Translations under genes and position numbers: made by a program
NCBI GenBank assembly: GCA_029880265.1
Contig: JAOUOT010000024.1
Coordinates: 1-37,478, forward strand
Origin: Spirochaetia bacterium
Lineage (GTDB): Bacteria > Spirochaetota > Leptospiria > Turneriellales > JAOUOS01
Direction of reading: 5' to 3'
Length of the DNA stretch: 37,478 nucleotides
Notes under the pieces: generated by a model
What the model was told of the DNA's origin: nothing
What the model saw: the letters and a program-made list of their open reading frames with translations, nothing else
Database searches by the model: none
Shown here: positions 24,894-33,020 of the stretch, piece after piece
Layout: each line of letters opens with the position of its first letter
How positions within the stretch are numbered: the first letter of the stretch is position 1

Positions 24894-27350
24894 TTATAAA
24901 GTTTGAATTATTTTTCTAAATTCGGCGCTGCTTGGGTGATTAGGATAATAGTTAAGTAAATCTTGAAAATACTTTTTAGCGGCGGTGTTTTTTTTCAGTC
25001 TTTTATATAAAAAGGCAATTCTTTCTAGAGCCACTTTATTCTTAGAATCTTTCTGCAATATAATTTTATATCGCCTTTCGGCTTCGGCGTATGATTTAAT
25101 TTCTTCAAGAGACTCGGCGCAGGCAAGCCCTACGGTTATATCGGCCGGTTTTGCCTGCAAAGCAATCTTATATGCGGCGGCCGCTTCTTTATATTCTTTA
25201 TTGTTAAAATATAAATTTCCTAAATTTTGATTTGCCTCAAAAGATTTCGGTTCAATTTCAACGGCCTTTTTATATGTTTCTTCGCTTTCTTTATACATTT
25301 TTTTCTTAGAATAGACAAGACCAAGATTAAGATAGGCCATAAAGTATTTATCATTTTTTGAAATAGCATCTTTATAATAATTTAACGCCGAGGTAAAATC
25401 TTCTTTTTCGTCGTATATTTTCCCGAGTTCATAATAGGCTTCGGGTTCATCGGGGGTCATTGAAATCAATTGTTTTAGATGAGACTCGGCTTCGTTGTAT
25501 TTTTTTTGAGAAGAATATGTAAGAGCCAAATTAAATCGAGCTTCTTTATGTTTCTCGTTTAATCGCAGGCTTTCTTTTAGATTTTTTTCGGCTTCTGCGA
25601 ATATGTTTTTTTTGAAATAAACCTCGCCTTTCTGATTGAACACATCGGCGTCGTTTGGCCTTAATTTCTCGGCCGCTTCCAGACTTTCTAGAGCTTTTTG
25701 ATAATTTTTAATCTTCTTATAAGATACCGCCAGATTATAATGAGAATCCATATAATCTGGTTTTAGACTTATAGCGTTTTTATAGGATAAAATCGCCTCA
25801 TTATCTTTTTCAAGTTTATCAAGAGTTAATCCCTTTGAATAATGCGCGTTCATAAAATCGGGCGCAGTTTTTGTTACCCTGTCAAAAATCTCAAAAGCCT
25901 CTTTATATTTTTTCTGTCTATAGTAAATGAGTCCAAGATAATATTCGCTTTTATAATCTTTTGAATCTTTTTTTATCGCTTTTTGATAATTCTCTTCGGC
26001 CTCGTTTAATTTTTCCTGTTTATCTTGCGCGCGCCCTAAGAAATAGTCTACCTTTTCATGTTTAGGCATTAATCGTTGCGCCTGTATAAATGAACTCTCG
26101 GCGTCTGAAAATCGTTTAGCCTTAAACTCGCCTTTTCCCTTATCAATCAATTCTATGGCTTTCTTATCATTATTTGTTTTTGCGGTTTCATTTGATTTTG
26201 AACCGACATCAATATCTTCTTCGGTAGAAGAGCCGCCTGTTTTTTCGATTTTATTTTTCTGGCCGCTTTCTTCGGGTTCTTTTACGGCTGTTTTACTTTC
26301 AATTTCGTTTTCTTTCTGTTTTTGTTTCAATTCGTCTTTATAATGCTGATAAGCGTTGGCATATTTTGCCTTTAAGTTTTTATCTTTTGAATTTCTTTTT
26401 AACGCTTCTTTATAGTAGTCTAACGATTTCTTATAATTTTTATTTTTAAATTCTTCGTCGCCAAGAGCCTCTAAAATATTCGGATTCTTTGAATCTATCT
26501 CGCGACCTTTTTTGAGCGCCTCAAGCGCCTTATTATGATCTCCCAGCTTTTCATAAGTCTTGGCTAATTTATGGTATAAATCAGAATTATTCGGATCTAA
26601 CGCTACGGCTTTTTCGTATTCTAAAGCGGCTTCTTTGTGTTTTTTTAAACGCGCATATCCGTCGCCCAAATTTTCTCTTGCCTTGGCGGAATTTGGATTT
26701 TCTATGACCGCCTCTTTTAACAGACTTATCGCCTTTTCATTATTATTTTTTTCAAATTGCTGATTGGCCAGATTTTTATAAGAATTCGGATCTTTTTTAT
26801 TCAATTGAAGAGCTTTTTTATATTCTTTTTCGGCCTTTTTCGTTTGTTTTTTGGCTTCATAAATATTTCCGGTTTGATTATAAGCCTGCGTCGTTTGGGG
26901 CTTTAATTGCTTGGCTATTTTTAAGTTCTCAATGGCTTTATCAAACTCGTCAATTTTTGAATAGGCGAAAGCCAAATCAGAGAGTATTTCATAAACGTCT
27001 TTTTTCGGAGCTTTTTTCTTTACTGCTATTTTTTTTGCTTTTTCAAGATGATTTACAGCCGGCTTATATTCGCTCAAATCAATAAGTATTTTGCCGATTT
27101 CATGATGAGTTCTATAGTCTTCTTCAATTTCAATCATCCTGAGCAAATTCTCAAGCCTCTTGACTCTTTCGTCTTCAATATTTTCAATGTTATATTCTTT
27201 CAATAACTCGTCAAAATTATCGGGTACCGGTCCGGGGCATATCATTAAGCTTGCCGCCCATATTCCTAATCCCGCAAGTACGGCGGCCCCTGTCGCTACT
27301 TTTTTATCTTGAAATTTATTTTTTGAAAACTTAGATCTTTTTAACGGCAT
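24894..27350 (-). CDS. Large membrane-anchored TPR-repeat protein
   Basis: 818 residues. A basic N-terminus and one hydrophobic segment (about 17-40, TGAAVLAGLGIWAASLMI) anchor the protein. Almost all the rest is tetratricopeptide repeats of 34 residues, in two arrays: about 60-340, and about 395-815. A Glu/Lys/Ser-rich linker (about 345-395, SSTEEDIDVGSKSNE) separates them. Typical units are AKARENLGDGYARLKKHKEA and PEAYYELGKIYDEKEDFTSA. The high internal repetition makes the gene liable to length change. TPR arrays are protein-interaction scaffolds; the anchor suggests work on the periplasmic face of the inner membrane. It is the first gene of the TPR-HEAT-exported operon. There is no Shine-Dalgarno before the ATG. 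Confidence 0.88.
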   Translation of the reverse strand: MPLKRSKFSKNKFQDKKVATGAAVLAGLGIWAASLMICPGPVPDNFDELLKEYNIENIEDERVKRLENLLRMIEIEEDYRTHHEIGKILIDLSEYKPAVNHLEKAKKIAVKKKAPKKDVYEILSDLAFAYSKIDEFDKAIENLKIAKQLKPQTTQAYNQTGNIYEAKKQTKKAEKEYKKALQLNKKDPNSYKNLANQQFEKNNNEKAISLLKEAVIENPNSAKARENLGDGYARLKKHKEAALEYEKAVALDPNNSDLYHKLAKTYEKLGDHNKALEALKKGREIDSKNPNILEALGDEEFKNKNYKKSLDYYKEALKRNSKDKNLKAKYANAYQHYKDELKQKQKENEIESKTAVKEPEESGQKNKIEKTGGSSTEEDIDVGSKSNETAKTNNDKKAIELIDKGKGEFKAKRFSDAESSFIQAQRLMPKHEKVDYFLGRAQDKQEKLNEAEENYQKAIKKDSKDYKSEYYLGLIYYRQKKYKEAFEIFDRVTKTAPDFMNAHYSKGLTLDKLEKDNEAILSYKNAISLKPDYMDSHYNLAVSYKKIKNYQKALESLEAAEKLRPNDADVFNQKGEVYFKKNIFAEAEKNLKESLRLNEKHKEARFNLALTYSSQKKYNEAESHLKQLISMTPDEPEAYYELGKIYDEKEDFTSALNYYKDAISKNDKYFMAYLNLGLVYSKKKMYKESEETYKKAVEIEPKSFEANQNLGNLYFNNKEYKEAAAAYKIALQAKPADITVGLACAESLEEIKSYAEAERRYKIILQKDSKNKVALERIAFLYKRLKKNTAAKKYFQDLLNYYPNHPSSAEFRKIIQTL

Positions 27351-27386
27351 ATCGATATTATCGGGATATTTTTAGATATTTAAACT

Positions 27387-27414
27387 ATTTTAAATAATTG
27401 GTTTTGATTTTCAA
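27387..27414 (-). promoter_or_regulatory. Promoter candidate for the TPR-HEAT operon
   Basis: On the minus strand TTGAAA (27414-27409), a 16-bp spacer and TAAAAT (27392-27387) lie about 37 bases before the TPR gene's ATG at 27350. The region is very AT-rich, so chance matches are likely. Confidence 0.4.
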
Positions 27415-27445
27415 GACCTTGTCTGACCAATATCGTCAAACCGTT

Positions 27446-27468
27446 TTCGCCGCCATCTATGCGGCGAA
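27446..27468 (-). terminator. Hairpin after rpsI, possible terminator of the L13-S9 operon
   Basis: TTCGCCGC (27446-27453) and GCGGCGAA (27461-27468) pair perfectly around a 7-base loop, 22 bases after the rpsI stop. There is no T-tract on the minus strand side, so it may end transcription only with help from Rho or act as a 3' stabiliser. Confidence 0.5.
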
Positions 27469-27490
27469 TTGTTGTCTGATTGCGAGATTA

Positions 27491-28147
27491 TTATCTTTTT
27501 GAAAATTGAGTGGCTCTTCTTGCTTTATGAAGACCGTATTTTTTTCGCTCTACCATACGCGAGTCTCTGGTCAAGAATCCGCCGCTTCTTAATAATTTAT
27601 GATATGAAGAATCTTCTTTATCTAAAAATCTTGAGACGCCCAACCGAATGGCTTCTGCCTGACCGGTAACGCCTCCGCCTTTAACGTTTGCTATTATATC
27701 ATATTTATTTTCGGCTCCGACCAGTTTAAATGGTTCAAAGATAACATAATGGTATGATTTTCTTCCGAAATATTCTTCTAATGGACGTTTATTTATCGTA
27801 ACTTTACCGACGCCTTCTACAACCTTTACTCTGGCGATAGATTTTTTTCGTCTTCCCGTGAAAAGCTTTGAATCGGCAACCGCTTTTTTCTTTTTTACGG
27901 CGATTTTTTTGGCTTCGTCTTTATCTTTTGGAGCGGCCACAGTTTTTTCTATTTTTTCGACGACCTTTTCGTCTTCTTTTTTTGAAGCTTCGGCTTTTTC
28001 ATCGGCCGGCTTTTCTTTTAACGCTTCTTCTTCCTTTGCTTCTTTTTTAATATTGGGAGCCTCGGGTTTTTCTGCCGTTTTCTTGGCCTCTTCTTTATTT
28101 TCTTTATCGATTATTTTTGATTCGTCTTTTTCTTCTTTTTCTGACAT
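27491..28147 (-). CDS. rpsI: Ribosomal protein S9 (uS9) with long charged N-terminal extension
   Basis: 218 residues; ordinary bacterial S9 is about 130. The S9 domain occupies about 95-218: FTGRRKKSIARVKVV, INKRPLEEYFGR, NVKGGGVTGQAEAIRLGVSRFL, LTRDSRMVERKKYGLHKARRATQFSKR, with the C-terminal tail that reaches the decoding P-site. Residues 1-94 are Lys/Glu/Ala-rich with no predicted fold (repeating KEEAKK, KEEEALKEKPADEKAEASKKEDEK). No internal ATG with a ribosome-binding site precedes the core domain, while GGAGA sits before the ATG at 28147, so the extension appears to be translated. It follows rplM by 14 bases, the universal L13-S9 order. Confidence 0.97.
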   Translation of the reverse strand: MSEKEEKDESKIIDKENKEEAKKTAEKPEAPNIKKEAKEEEALKEKPADEKAEASKKEDEKVVEKIEKTVAAPKDKDEAKKIAVKKKKAVADSKLFTGRRKKSIARVKVVEGVGKVTINKRPLEEYFGRKSYHYVIFEPFKLVGAENKYDIIANVKGGGVTGQAEAIRLGVSRFLDKEDSSYHKLLRSGGFLTRDSRMVERKKYGLHKARRATQFSKR

Positions 28148-28161
28148 TTAATTCTCCGGGA

Positions 28162-28617
28162 TTATAATTCGTTTATAGCGACTTCGACGGGTTTTTGGGC
28201 GTCTAATTTATGATTTGCTTCTGCATGTACCCTTACCCTTCTTAAGAGCTTTCTGCCATACCTTGTCTTAGGAAGCATTCCTTTTAAAGCGCGCAAAAAT
28301 ACTTGTTCGGGCGCTCTTTGAAATAAAGTTTTCATTTTTTCTTCTTTCAAACCGCCAGGAGTTCCGCTGTATCTATAATAACTTTTTTGTTCCATTTTAT
28401 CGCCGGTAATTTTTAATTTTGACGCGTTTACCACGACTACACAGTCTCCTACCAGGGCGCCGGGTTGATACTGGGGCGAACATTTGCCCATTAACCTTGA
28501 GGCTACTTTTGATACTAACCTGCCCAAAACCTGCTCTTCTGCGTTTACTAATATCCAATCATTTTTTAGACTTTTCTTATCAGGATAATATGTCTTTTGC
28601 GAATATAAAGGATTCAT
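28162..28617 (-). CDS. rplM: Ribosomal protein L13 (uL13)
   Basis: 151 residues, the normal length for L13 of the large ribosomal subunit. Family landmarks: WILVNAEEQVLGRLVSKVA, GDCVVVVNASKLKITGDKMEQKSYYRYSG, FLRALKGMLPKTRYGRKLLRRVRVHAEANHKLDAQKP. It is the first gene of the L13-S9 operon. The 66 bases upstream, shared with the end of the PAS gene, contain two TTGACG boxes in the minus direction but no convincing -10, so transcription may partly come from upstream. Confidence 0.98.
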   Translation of the reverse strand: MNPLYSQKTYYPDKKSLKNDWILVNAEEQVLGRLVSKVASRLMGKCSPQYQPGALVGDCVVVVNASKLKITGDKMEQKSYYRYSGTPGGLKEEKMKTLFQRAPEQVFLRALKGMLPKTRYGRKLLRRVRVHAEANHKLDAQKPVEVAINEL

Positions 28618-28683
28618 TTGTTTACCTACTCTTAATTTACGTCAAATTCTGTTTTTGAGATTGGCCGTCAAGCGTTTTGAGCC

Positions 28684-30117
28684 TTAATTTTTAAGATCGT
28701 GGCCCATCATGGGAATTAAAACTCTAATATATTTAGATTTATCGTCTTCGGTAAATATTAGCGTGCCTCTGTGCGGATGTATGATTTGCTTGACAATCTT
28801 TACGCATTTATTTTTGCTATCTTCGTCATTTTGCAGGTTATAGGCGGCGCCCTTATATTTTATAACAATTACCGCATAACCGTTTTCAATCAACACCGTT
28901 AAAGCTATATGAAATTCTATTAGCTTATTTATTAAATCAATAAAAAATATTTGTATGATTTTATGCATATCAAAAGCCAAATAACTTTCAACAATCATAT
29001 ATTTCGAGTTGACTTCAAGTTGACATTTTATTTGATTTTCTTTTTGAAATTTTCTCAAATACTTTTCAACTTCTTCAATCAAATTGAAGTCGTCTTCTCT
29101 TGCGGGATTTATTACTTTTGTTATTTTTCTGATGCTTCGAATTGCAGAATCAATCATTTTCTTTGAGGCTAACAGATTTTTGTCAATTCCCGTATTTTTA
29201 AATTCGAGTATTTCGTTATCAAGTTTTTCAATATTAACGTTGATTAACTCCATGATTTGAACCAGATCTAAATGAATATTTCTCGCAATTCTTTTTTTCT
29301 CTTCTAAGTTTGCTTTTCTATAATATTCCGCCATTATTTTCATTTCGTTTTTCATCTTGTTAAGACTATTCTGGGCGTCTTTTCGCCTGCTTATATCGTT
29401 AACAAAAGATACTACGCCGGTAATATTGTTTTTCTCGTCGGTTACCGAAAAAATATACCATTCACAATAAATTTCTTTATTATTTATTTTATGCGGATGT
29501 TGAACTATCTGAAAATCGCGTTTTTTTTGCCAAACCTCTTCAAAGGCCTTTTTCATTTCTTCAGAGAAAAAATCGGGTATTTTGTCGGTAATTTTATTGC
29601 CCTGCATTTGCTCATATGAAAATTCAAATATTTTTTCGGCGGCGGCGTTCCATTTTTTTATATTCAGGTCGAAATCCCATTCGATAACCGCAATGGGAGT
29701 GTTTTTTTCATGAAATTCCAGATGCTTTGCGTGTTTTAATAAAGCCTTTTGTCCGTTTTTTGCCTTTGTGATATCCCGGCATATTTCAAAGCTTCCCGTT
29801 ATATCATTATTCTCGTTTAAAATGGAATACCCTTTTATATCCCATATTCTGCCGTCTTTAGATATAATTTCTCCATGCTTTGGCTTCATGGTTTCTTTCG
29901 CCCCAAGAACCGGACAAAAATAACATGGTTTGTTTTTTTCAAATAAGACTTCATGGCAATATTGCCCCAGATCTTCTTCTTTTAAATTAAATTGCTCTTT
30001 GGCGGTCTTGTTCCACCAGACTATTCTCATTTTTTCATCATGCTGAATGATGGTTTCTGATATGCTGTTTAATATTACATGATCTTTTTTAATTATTTTT
30101 TCAATATCGTTTTTCAA
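28684..30117 (-). CDS. PAS-PAS histidine-kinase-like protein with decayed ATP-binding domain
   Basis: 477 residues from a TTG start at 30117; an in-frame stop lies just upstream and the first ATG would cut into PAS 1. PAS 1 (about 12-118) carries a Cys-rich turn, CHEVLFEKNKPCYFCPV, found in some redox or metal-linked PAS domains. PAS 2 is at about 135-245 (AVIEWDFDLNIKKWNAAAEKIFEFS). A HisKA_3-type helix follows (EEKKRIARNIHLDLVQIM), with His282 present but the usual HDDLGQ changed to HLDLVQ. The last 120 residues sit where the ATPase domain belongs, but the N-box asparagine, the DxGxG box and the GxGL box are all missing. It is therefore probably a pseudokinase or sensor that signals by binding. 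No partner regulator is adjacent. Confidence 0.85.
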   Translation of the reverse strand: MKNDIEKIIKKDHVILNSISETIIQHDEKMRIVWWNKTAKEQFNLKEEDLGQYCHEVLFEKNKPCYFCPVLGAKETMKPKHGEIISKDGRIWDIKGYSILNENNDITGSFEICRDITKAKNGQKALLKHAKHLEFHEKNTPIAVIEWDFDLNIKKWNAAAEKIFEFSYEQMQGNKITDKIPDFFSEEMKKAFEEVWQKKRDFQIVQHPHKINNKEIYCEWYIFSVTDEKNNITGVVSFVNDISRRKDAQNSLNKMKNEMKIMAEYYRKANLEEKKRIARNIHLDLVQIMELINVNIEKLDNEILEFKNTGIDKNLLASKKMIDSAIRSIRKITKVINPAREDDFNLIEEVEKYLRKFQKENQIKCQLEVNSKYMIVESYLAFDMHKIIQIFFIDLINKLIEFHIALTVLIENGYAVIVIKYKGAAYNLQNDEDSKNKCVKIVKQIIHPHRGTLIFTEDDKSKYIRVLIPMMGHDLKN

Positions 30118-30423
30118 TTTCTAGCCTATACATGCGCATTTTACAGACAATATCAAGCGCAATATTTCTTAATCTTAAAATAAATAACCAAAAATAACTT
30201 TTAAGTTATAATAATAATAAGTATATTATTTTTTGTTAAGATGTCAACAAAATTAATATATAAATTCTTTCTCTGGCAGAAGAGATATCTTGCCAATTTT
30301 AATAGCTATCTACAGGAGAGCTACATCTAGGTTTAATTTAACAACAGGTAAAGAAGGAACGCCGCAAAAAGACATGAAAAACAGGGCTACTTTTAAAGCA
30401 AAAACTTTCTTTTTTAGAACATC
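30118..30423. other. Intergenic region upstream of the PAS pseudokinase gene
   Basis: 306 bases without a supported gene. The left part holds the promoter described separately and an inverted repeat (ATAACTT/AAGTTAT, 30194-30209) just downstream of its start site. A small imperfect hairpin (TGGCA... to ...TGCCA, 30274-30295) is followed by TTTT. A 17-codon frame at 30374-30427 has no coding support. The stretch 30300-30400 is less AT-rich and has riboswitch-like purine runs, but I could not fit it to any RNA family I know. Confidence 0.45.
30220..30247 (-). promoter_or_regulatory. Sigma-70-type promoter of the PAS pseudokinase gene
   Basis: On the minus strand TTGACA (30247-30242), a 16-bp spacer and TATACT (30225-30220) give a near-consensus promoter. 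The leader would be about 95 bases and starts with the inverted repeat at 30194-30209, which could be an operator. No clear ribosome-binding site precedes the TTG start. Confidence 0.65.
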
Positions 30424-30900
30424 TTAAAATAAATACCCTATTTTCAGGGCGCCTAAAAGAAAAAATGGAGGGTATGCATTAATCATTAAAAAAGCCGCAA
30501 GCTCCCCTGAAAATGTGAAATTACTCTCTGAAATATATTCATAACCTATTGGCATATAGATTGTATTAACAGTGGGGCCTAACATCAATTTTGAATAATT
30601 GCATCCCAGATATAAATTCCAATTTGATTTTATTTTTTCAAAAAAATATCGCAAACCAGCATAGTAACCTAAATATCCGACACCAAGTTCAATATTTATA
30701 TGTTTTGTAATTGAATAATCTATCCATCCGCCACTAAAAGTTGAGCCAAACAATTGTAATCCAAGGCCAAAATTCAAGTCATTTTCTTTTAATATTTTTT
30801 TTTCTTCTTTATTATCAGATTCAGCATAAATAGTGTTATTGTAACTTAAGTATGGCAATAAATTTATAAATACAAGAGCTATTAAAAGTATTTTTTTCAT
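30424..30900 (-). CDS. Small exported protein, predicted outer-membrane beta-barrel
   Basis: 158 residues, family not recognised. A signal peptide (KKILLIALVFINLLPYLSYNNTIYA) is followed by a short charged segment and then alternating hydrophobic/polar strands rich in Gly, Tyr and Phe (LNFGLGLQLFGSTFSGGWIDYSI, INIELGVGYLGYYAGLRYFF, WNLYLGCNYSKLMLGP, FFLLGALKIGYLF). The last residue is Phe, as in many outer-membrane barrels. This length would give about 8 strands. It stands alone, with 306 bases on the 3' side and 245 on the 5' side. The ATG has no strong ribosome-binding site; a TTGACA lies about 30 bases upstream without an obvious -10. Confidence 0.7.
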   Translation of the reverse strand: MKKILLIALVFINLLPYLSYNNTIYAESDNKEEKKILKENDLNFGLGLQLFGSTFSGGWIDYSITKHINIELGVGYLGYYAGLRYFFEKIKSNWNLYLGCNYSKLMLGPTVNTIYMPIGYEYISESNFTFSGELAAFLMINAYPPFFLLGALKIGYLF

Positions 30901-31145
30901 GATATTCTTAAAATCATATTATATTTTATATGTCAATTAATTCTCTGCACAGTTATATGTATTGAAATCATAAAAACTTTCATACACGCTGCATTGTTCA
31001 ACCAACATCCAAAAGAAACTGTTTTGCCCCAGACCTGAGAATACTTATTATAATTTAGCTTGACTCTTTATAAATACTTAAGAATACAGATTAAGAAAAT
31101 GATTATCAAATTCCATTCCCTCTCTGATATTAACGTAAAATCTTT

Positions 31146-31880
31146 ATGACCAGGCAAAAAACAAACAATGACCATGAAAAAGAAAAAAAACAACCTGAAT
31201 CTGATGAAGATTCGGTTCGTATCAGCCGTTTTTTATCTAAAGCCGGTCTATGTTCGAGAAGAGCGGCCAAAGAATTCATTGAAAAAAATAAAGTATACGC
31301 CGACGGTAAATTAATAACCGAACCCGGCGTTATAGTTTCAAAAGAAAGCGAACTTAAAGTCAACGAAAACTCTTATTCATGGGAAGATAAAAGAATAATT
31401 TATATATTAAACAAACCAGAAGGGTACGTATGCTCGCACAAAAGTCACAAGATGCAGCCTTCTATCTTCTCTCTTCTGCCAAAAAACTTAAGTTCGCTTT
31501 TCTTCGCCGGAAGGCTAGATAAAGACTCTTGCGGACTTGTTTTGTTGTCTAACGACGGCGATTTAATATTTAACCTGACGCATCCTTCAAAAAATGTACA
31601 GAAAAAATATATTGTTCACGCCTCAAGGCCATTGTCTGATCTTGAAAAAAATAAAGCGATAAAGGGAGTTTTCGACAATAACGAAAAATTAAAATTTGAT
31701 AAAATCATTCCCTTAAAAAACGCGGCTCATTACGAAATTATACTGCATACCGGCAGAAATAGAGAGATAAGACGAATCTTGCAAAAGTTTGGCATAAAAC
31801 CTCTAAAACTAAAAAGAATAGAATTGGGATCGTATAAACTTGACGGCTTACCTGAAGGTAAATATTTAGAAATAAAATAA
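31146..31880 (+). CDS. RsuA/RluB-family 16S/23S rRNA pseudouridine synthase
   Basis: 244 residues. A charged N-terminal tail (1-25) precedes an S4 RNA-binding domain (about 26-75, RISRFLSKAGLCSRRAAKEFI). The catalytic domain has LNKPEGYVCS, the active-site Asp125 in AGRLDKDSCGLVLLSNDG, QKKYIVHA and the C-terminal GRNREIRRILQKFG. It converts a specific uridine of ribosomal RNA to pseudouridine. The subfamily (RsuA, RluB, RluE or RluF) cannot be fixed from sequence alone. There is no Shine-Dalgarno before the ATG. A TATAAT is at 31049-31054 and a TTGACT at 31060-31065, but neither pairs well. The 3' end overlaps the convergent CPBP gene by 15 bases. Confidence 0.93.
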   Translation: MTRQKTNNDHEKEKKQPESDEDSVRISRFLSKAGLCSRRAAKEFIEKNKVYADGKLITEPGVIVSKESELKVNENSYSWEDKRIIYILNKPEGYVCSHKSHKMQPSIFSLLPKNLSSLFFAGRLDKDSCGLVLLSNDGDLIFNLTHPSKNVQKKYIVHASRPLSDLEKNKAIKGVFDNNEKLKFDKIIPLKNAAHYEIILHTGRNREIRRILQKFGIKPLKLKRIELGSYKLDGLPEGKYLEIK

Positions 31881-32588
31881 CGTTTCAACCGGCAGTTCTT
31901 CTCCGTATAACATAGCAATTGCGGCAAGCGTATTTTGAATTGAGTGAATTACAACAGGCAGGGTAATACCCGCAGATTTAATCGTTAGAAACGATAAATA
32001 AAGCGCCAATATAAAAGTCGGAAATTGCGCCCCTTCATGAAATATACCGAAAATAAAGCTGCTAAAAAATACGGCCAACCCTTTAAGTATTTTTTTTCTT
32101 TTCTTTAGCCTCGGCCAAAGAGATCTTAATATCAATCCCCGAAAAACATATTCTTCATAAAATGGCGCCACTAACGAAACCATTATAAAAAAATAATAAG
32201 GCTTCTGTTTAATAATATTCATATCAAAATGTTCAAATTGGTTCAATTCTAAATTAAAAATCTGCATTAAAATATGTATAATGCCATGAACGCCTATTAA
32301 CCCTAAAAAACCCCATAGTATTTGACTTGCGTGTATCTTTCTTCTGAATTTGAAAATCTTAAGCGAAAATTTCTTTTTTATGACTAGAGCAAACCCCGTA
32401 AATACGAGCATTTGCATAAACGTTATAAAGAACAAATCATCGGCCTCAAATTTTTTAAGTTCAGAAGGGAAAATCTTTGCCAATATTAATATTGCGATTA
32501 AAAGATTTATAACCGCAAAAGAAACGATAAAATACAATGAGCAAATTATGTAATTTCGTTTCAGTATCTTTGCTTGATTAACCGGCAC
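31866..32588 (-). CDS. CPBP-family (CAAX/Abi-type) intramembrane metalloprotease
   Basis: 240 residues from a GTG start at 32588, with about six to eight hydrophobic helices. The family motifs are intact: EEYVFRG (Glu145, Glu146, Arg150), FGIFHEG (His184) and a third element, HSIQN (His215). Family members cleave prenylated or small peptide substrates inside membranes, or mature and degrade bacteriocin-like peptides. No peptide precursor or bacteriocin gene is nearby. The start overlaps the end of queF by 11 bases, so the two are co-translated, although a functional link is unlikely to be more than operon packing. Confidence 0.88.
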   Translation of the reverse strand: MPVNQAKILKRNYIICSLYFIVSFAVINLLIAILILAKIFPSELKKFEADDLFFITFMQMLVFTGFALVIKKKFSLKIFKFRRKIHASQILWGFLGLIGVHGIIHILMQIFNLELNQFEHFDMNIIKQKPYYFFIMVSLVAPFYEEYVFRGLILRSLWPRLKKRKKILKGLAVFFSSFIFGIFHEGAQFPTFILALYLSFLTIKSAGITLPVVIHSIQNTLAAIAMLYGEELPVETLFYF

Positions 32589-32973
32589 GATATGTTCTTT
32601 CTACTTTTGTTTTTATGCCGCCGCGCACGTTATATTCGGCGGTAAGTTTCATAAGTCTGGGATTTGCCGCGTTAATCAAATCGTCTAACGCCTTATTTAC
32701 CACATTTTCATGAAAAATACCGATATCTCTATAAAACATAAAATATTCTTTTAAAGACTTCAACTCAAGACAGACTTTATAAGGAACATATTCAATAAAG
32801 ATTGTTCCAAAATCGGGAAGTCCGGTTCTCGGACAAACCGCCGTAAATTCGGGTATTTCAAGATAAACAGTATACTCTTTATCTGCATAGATATTGGCAA
32901 AAACTTCTATTTGCGGCGTTTTCAAATTGCGGATATTTTCTTGCTTATCTTCATACTGACTTTTTTCATTCAT
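32578..32973 (-). CDS. queF: NADPH-dependent 7-cyano-7-deazaguanine reductase QueF (unimodular type)
   Basis: 131 residues, the size of the Bacillus-type single-domain enzyme. It reduces preQ0 to preQ1 in queuosine biosynthesis. The active-site block PEFTAVCPRTGLPDFGTI carries Cys47 (thioimide nucleophile) and Asp54. LELKSLKEYF is the NADPH-binding QueF motif, and GIFHEN has His88 and Glu89. Spacing of these residues equals that of the Bacillus enzyme with an 8-residue offset. No other queuosine genes lie in the window. It is separated by only 47 bases from the divergent metal transporter gene. Confidence 0.97.
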   Translation of the reverse strand: MNEKSQYEDKQENIRNLKTPQIEVFANIYADKEYTVYLEIPEFTAVCPRTGLPDFGTIFIEYVPYKVCLELKSLKEYFMFYRDIGIFHENVVNKALDDLINAANPRLMKLTAEYNVRGGIKTKVERTYRAG

Positions 32974-33020
32974 ATTCTCTTTTTTTATTTTTTAGTTACG
33001 CCGTCAATTTACCTTTTTTT

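Noticed and set aside
24894..27350. Repeated DNA in the TPR gene considered as a tandem repeat or CRISPR-like array
   Set aside because: The repetition is at the protein level (34-residue TPR units) with divergent bases, and no identical direct repeats with spacers occur.
27858..28151. Plus-strand frame of 97 codons, Ser/Phe-rich
   Set aside because: It is antisense to the Lys/Glu-rich S9 extension; its composition (Ser, Phe, Ala) is what GAA/AAA codons give on the opposite strand.
30300..30420. Possible riboswitch or small RNA (GEMM-like c-di-GMP element considered because of the EAL gene)
   Set aside because: I could not fit the conserved core or paired stems of any riboswitch class, and the downstream gene on the plus strand is 700 bases away.
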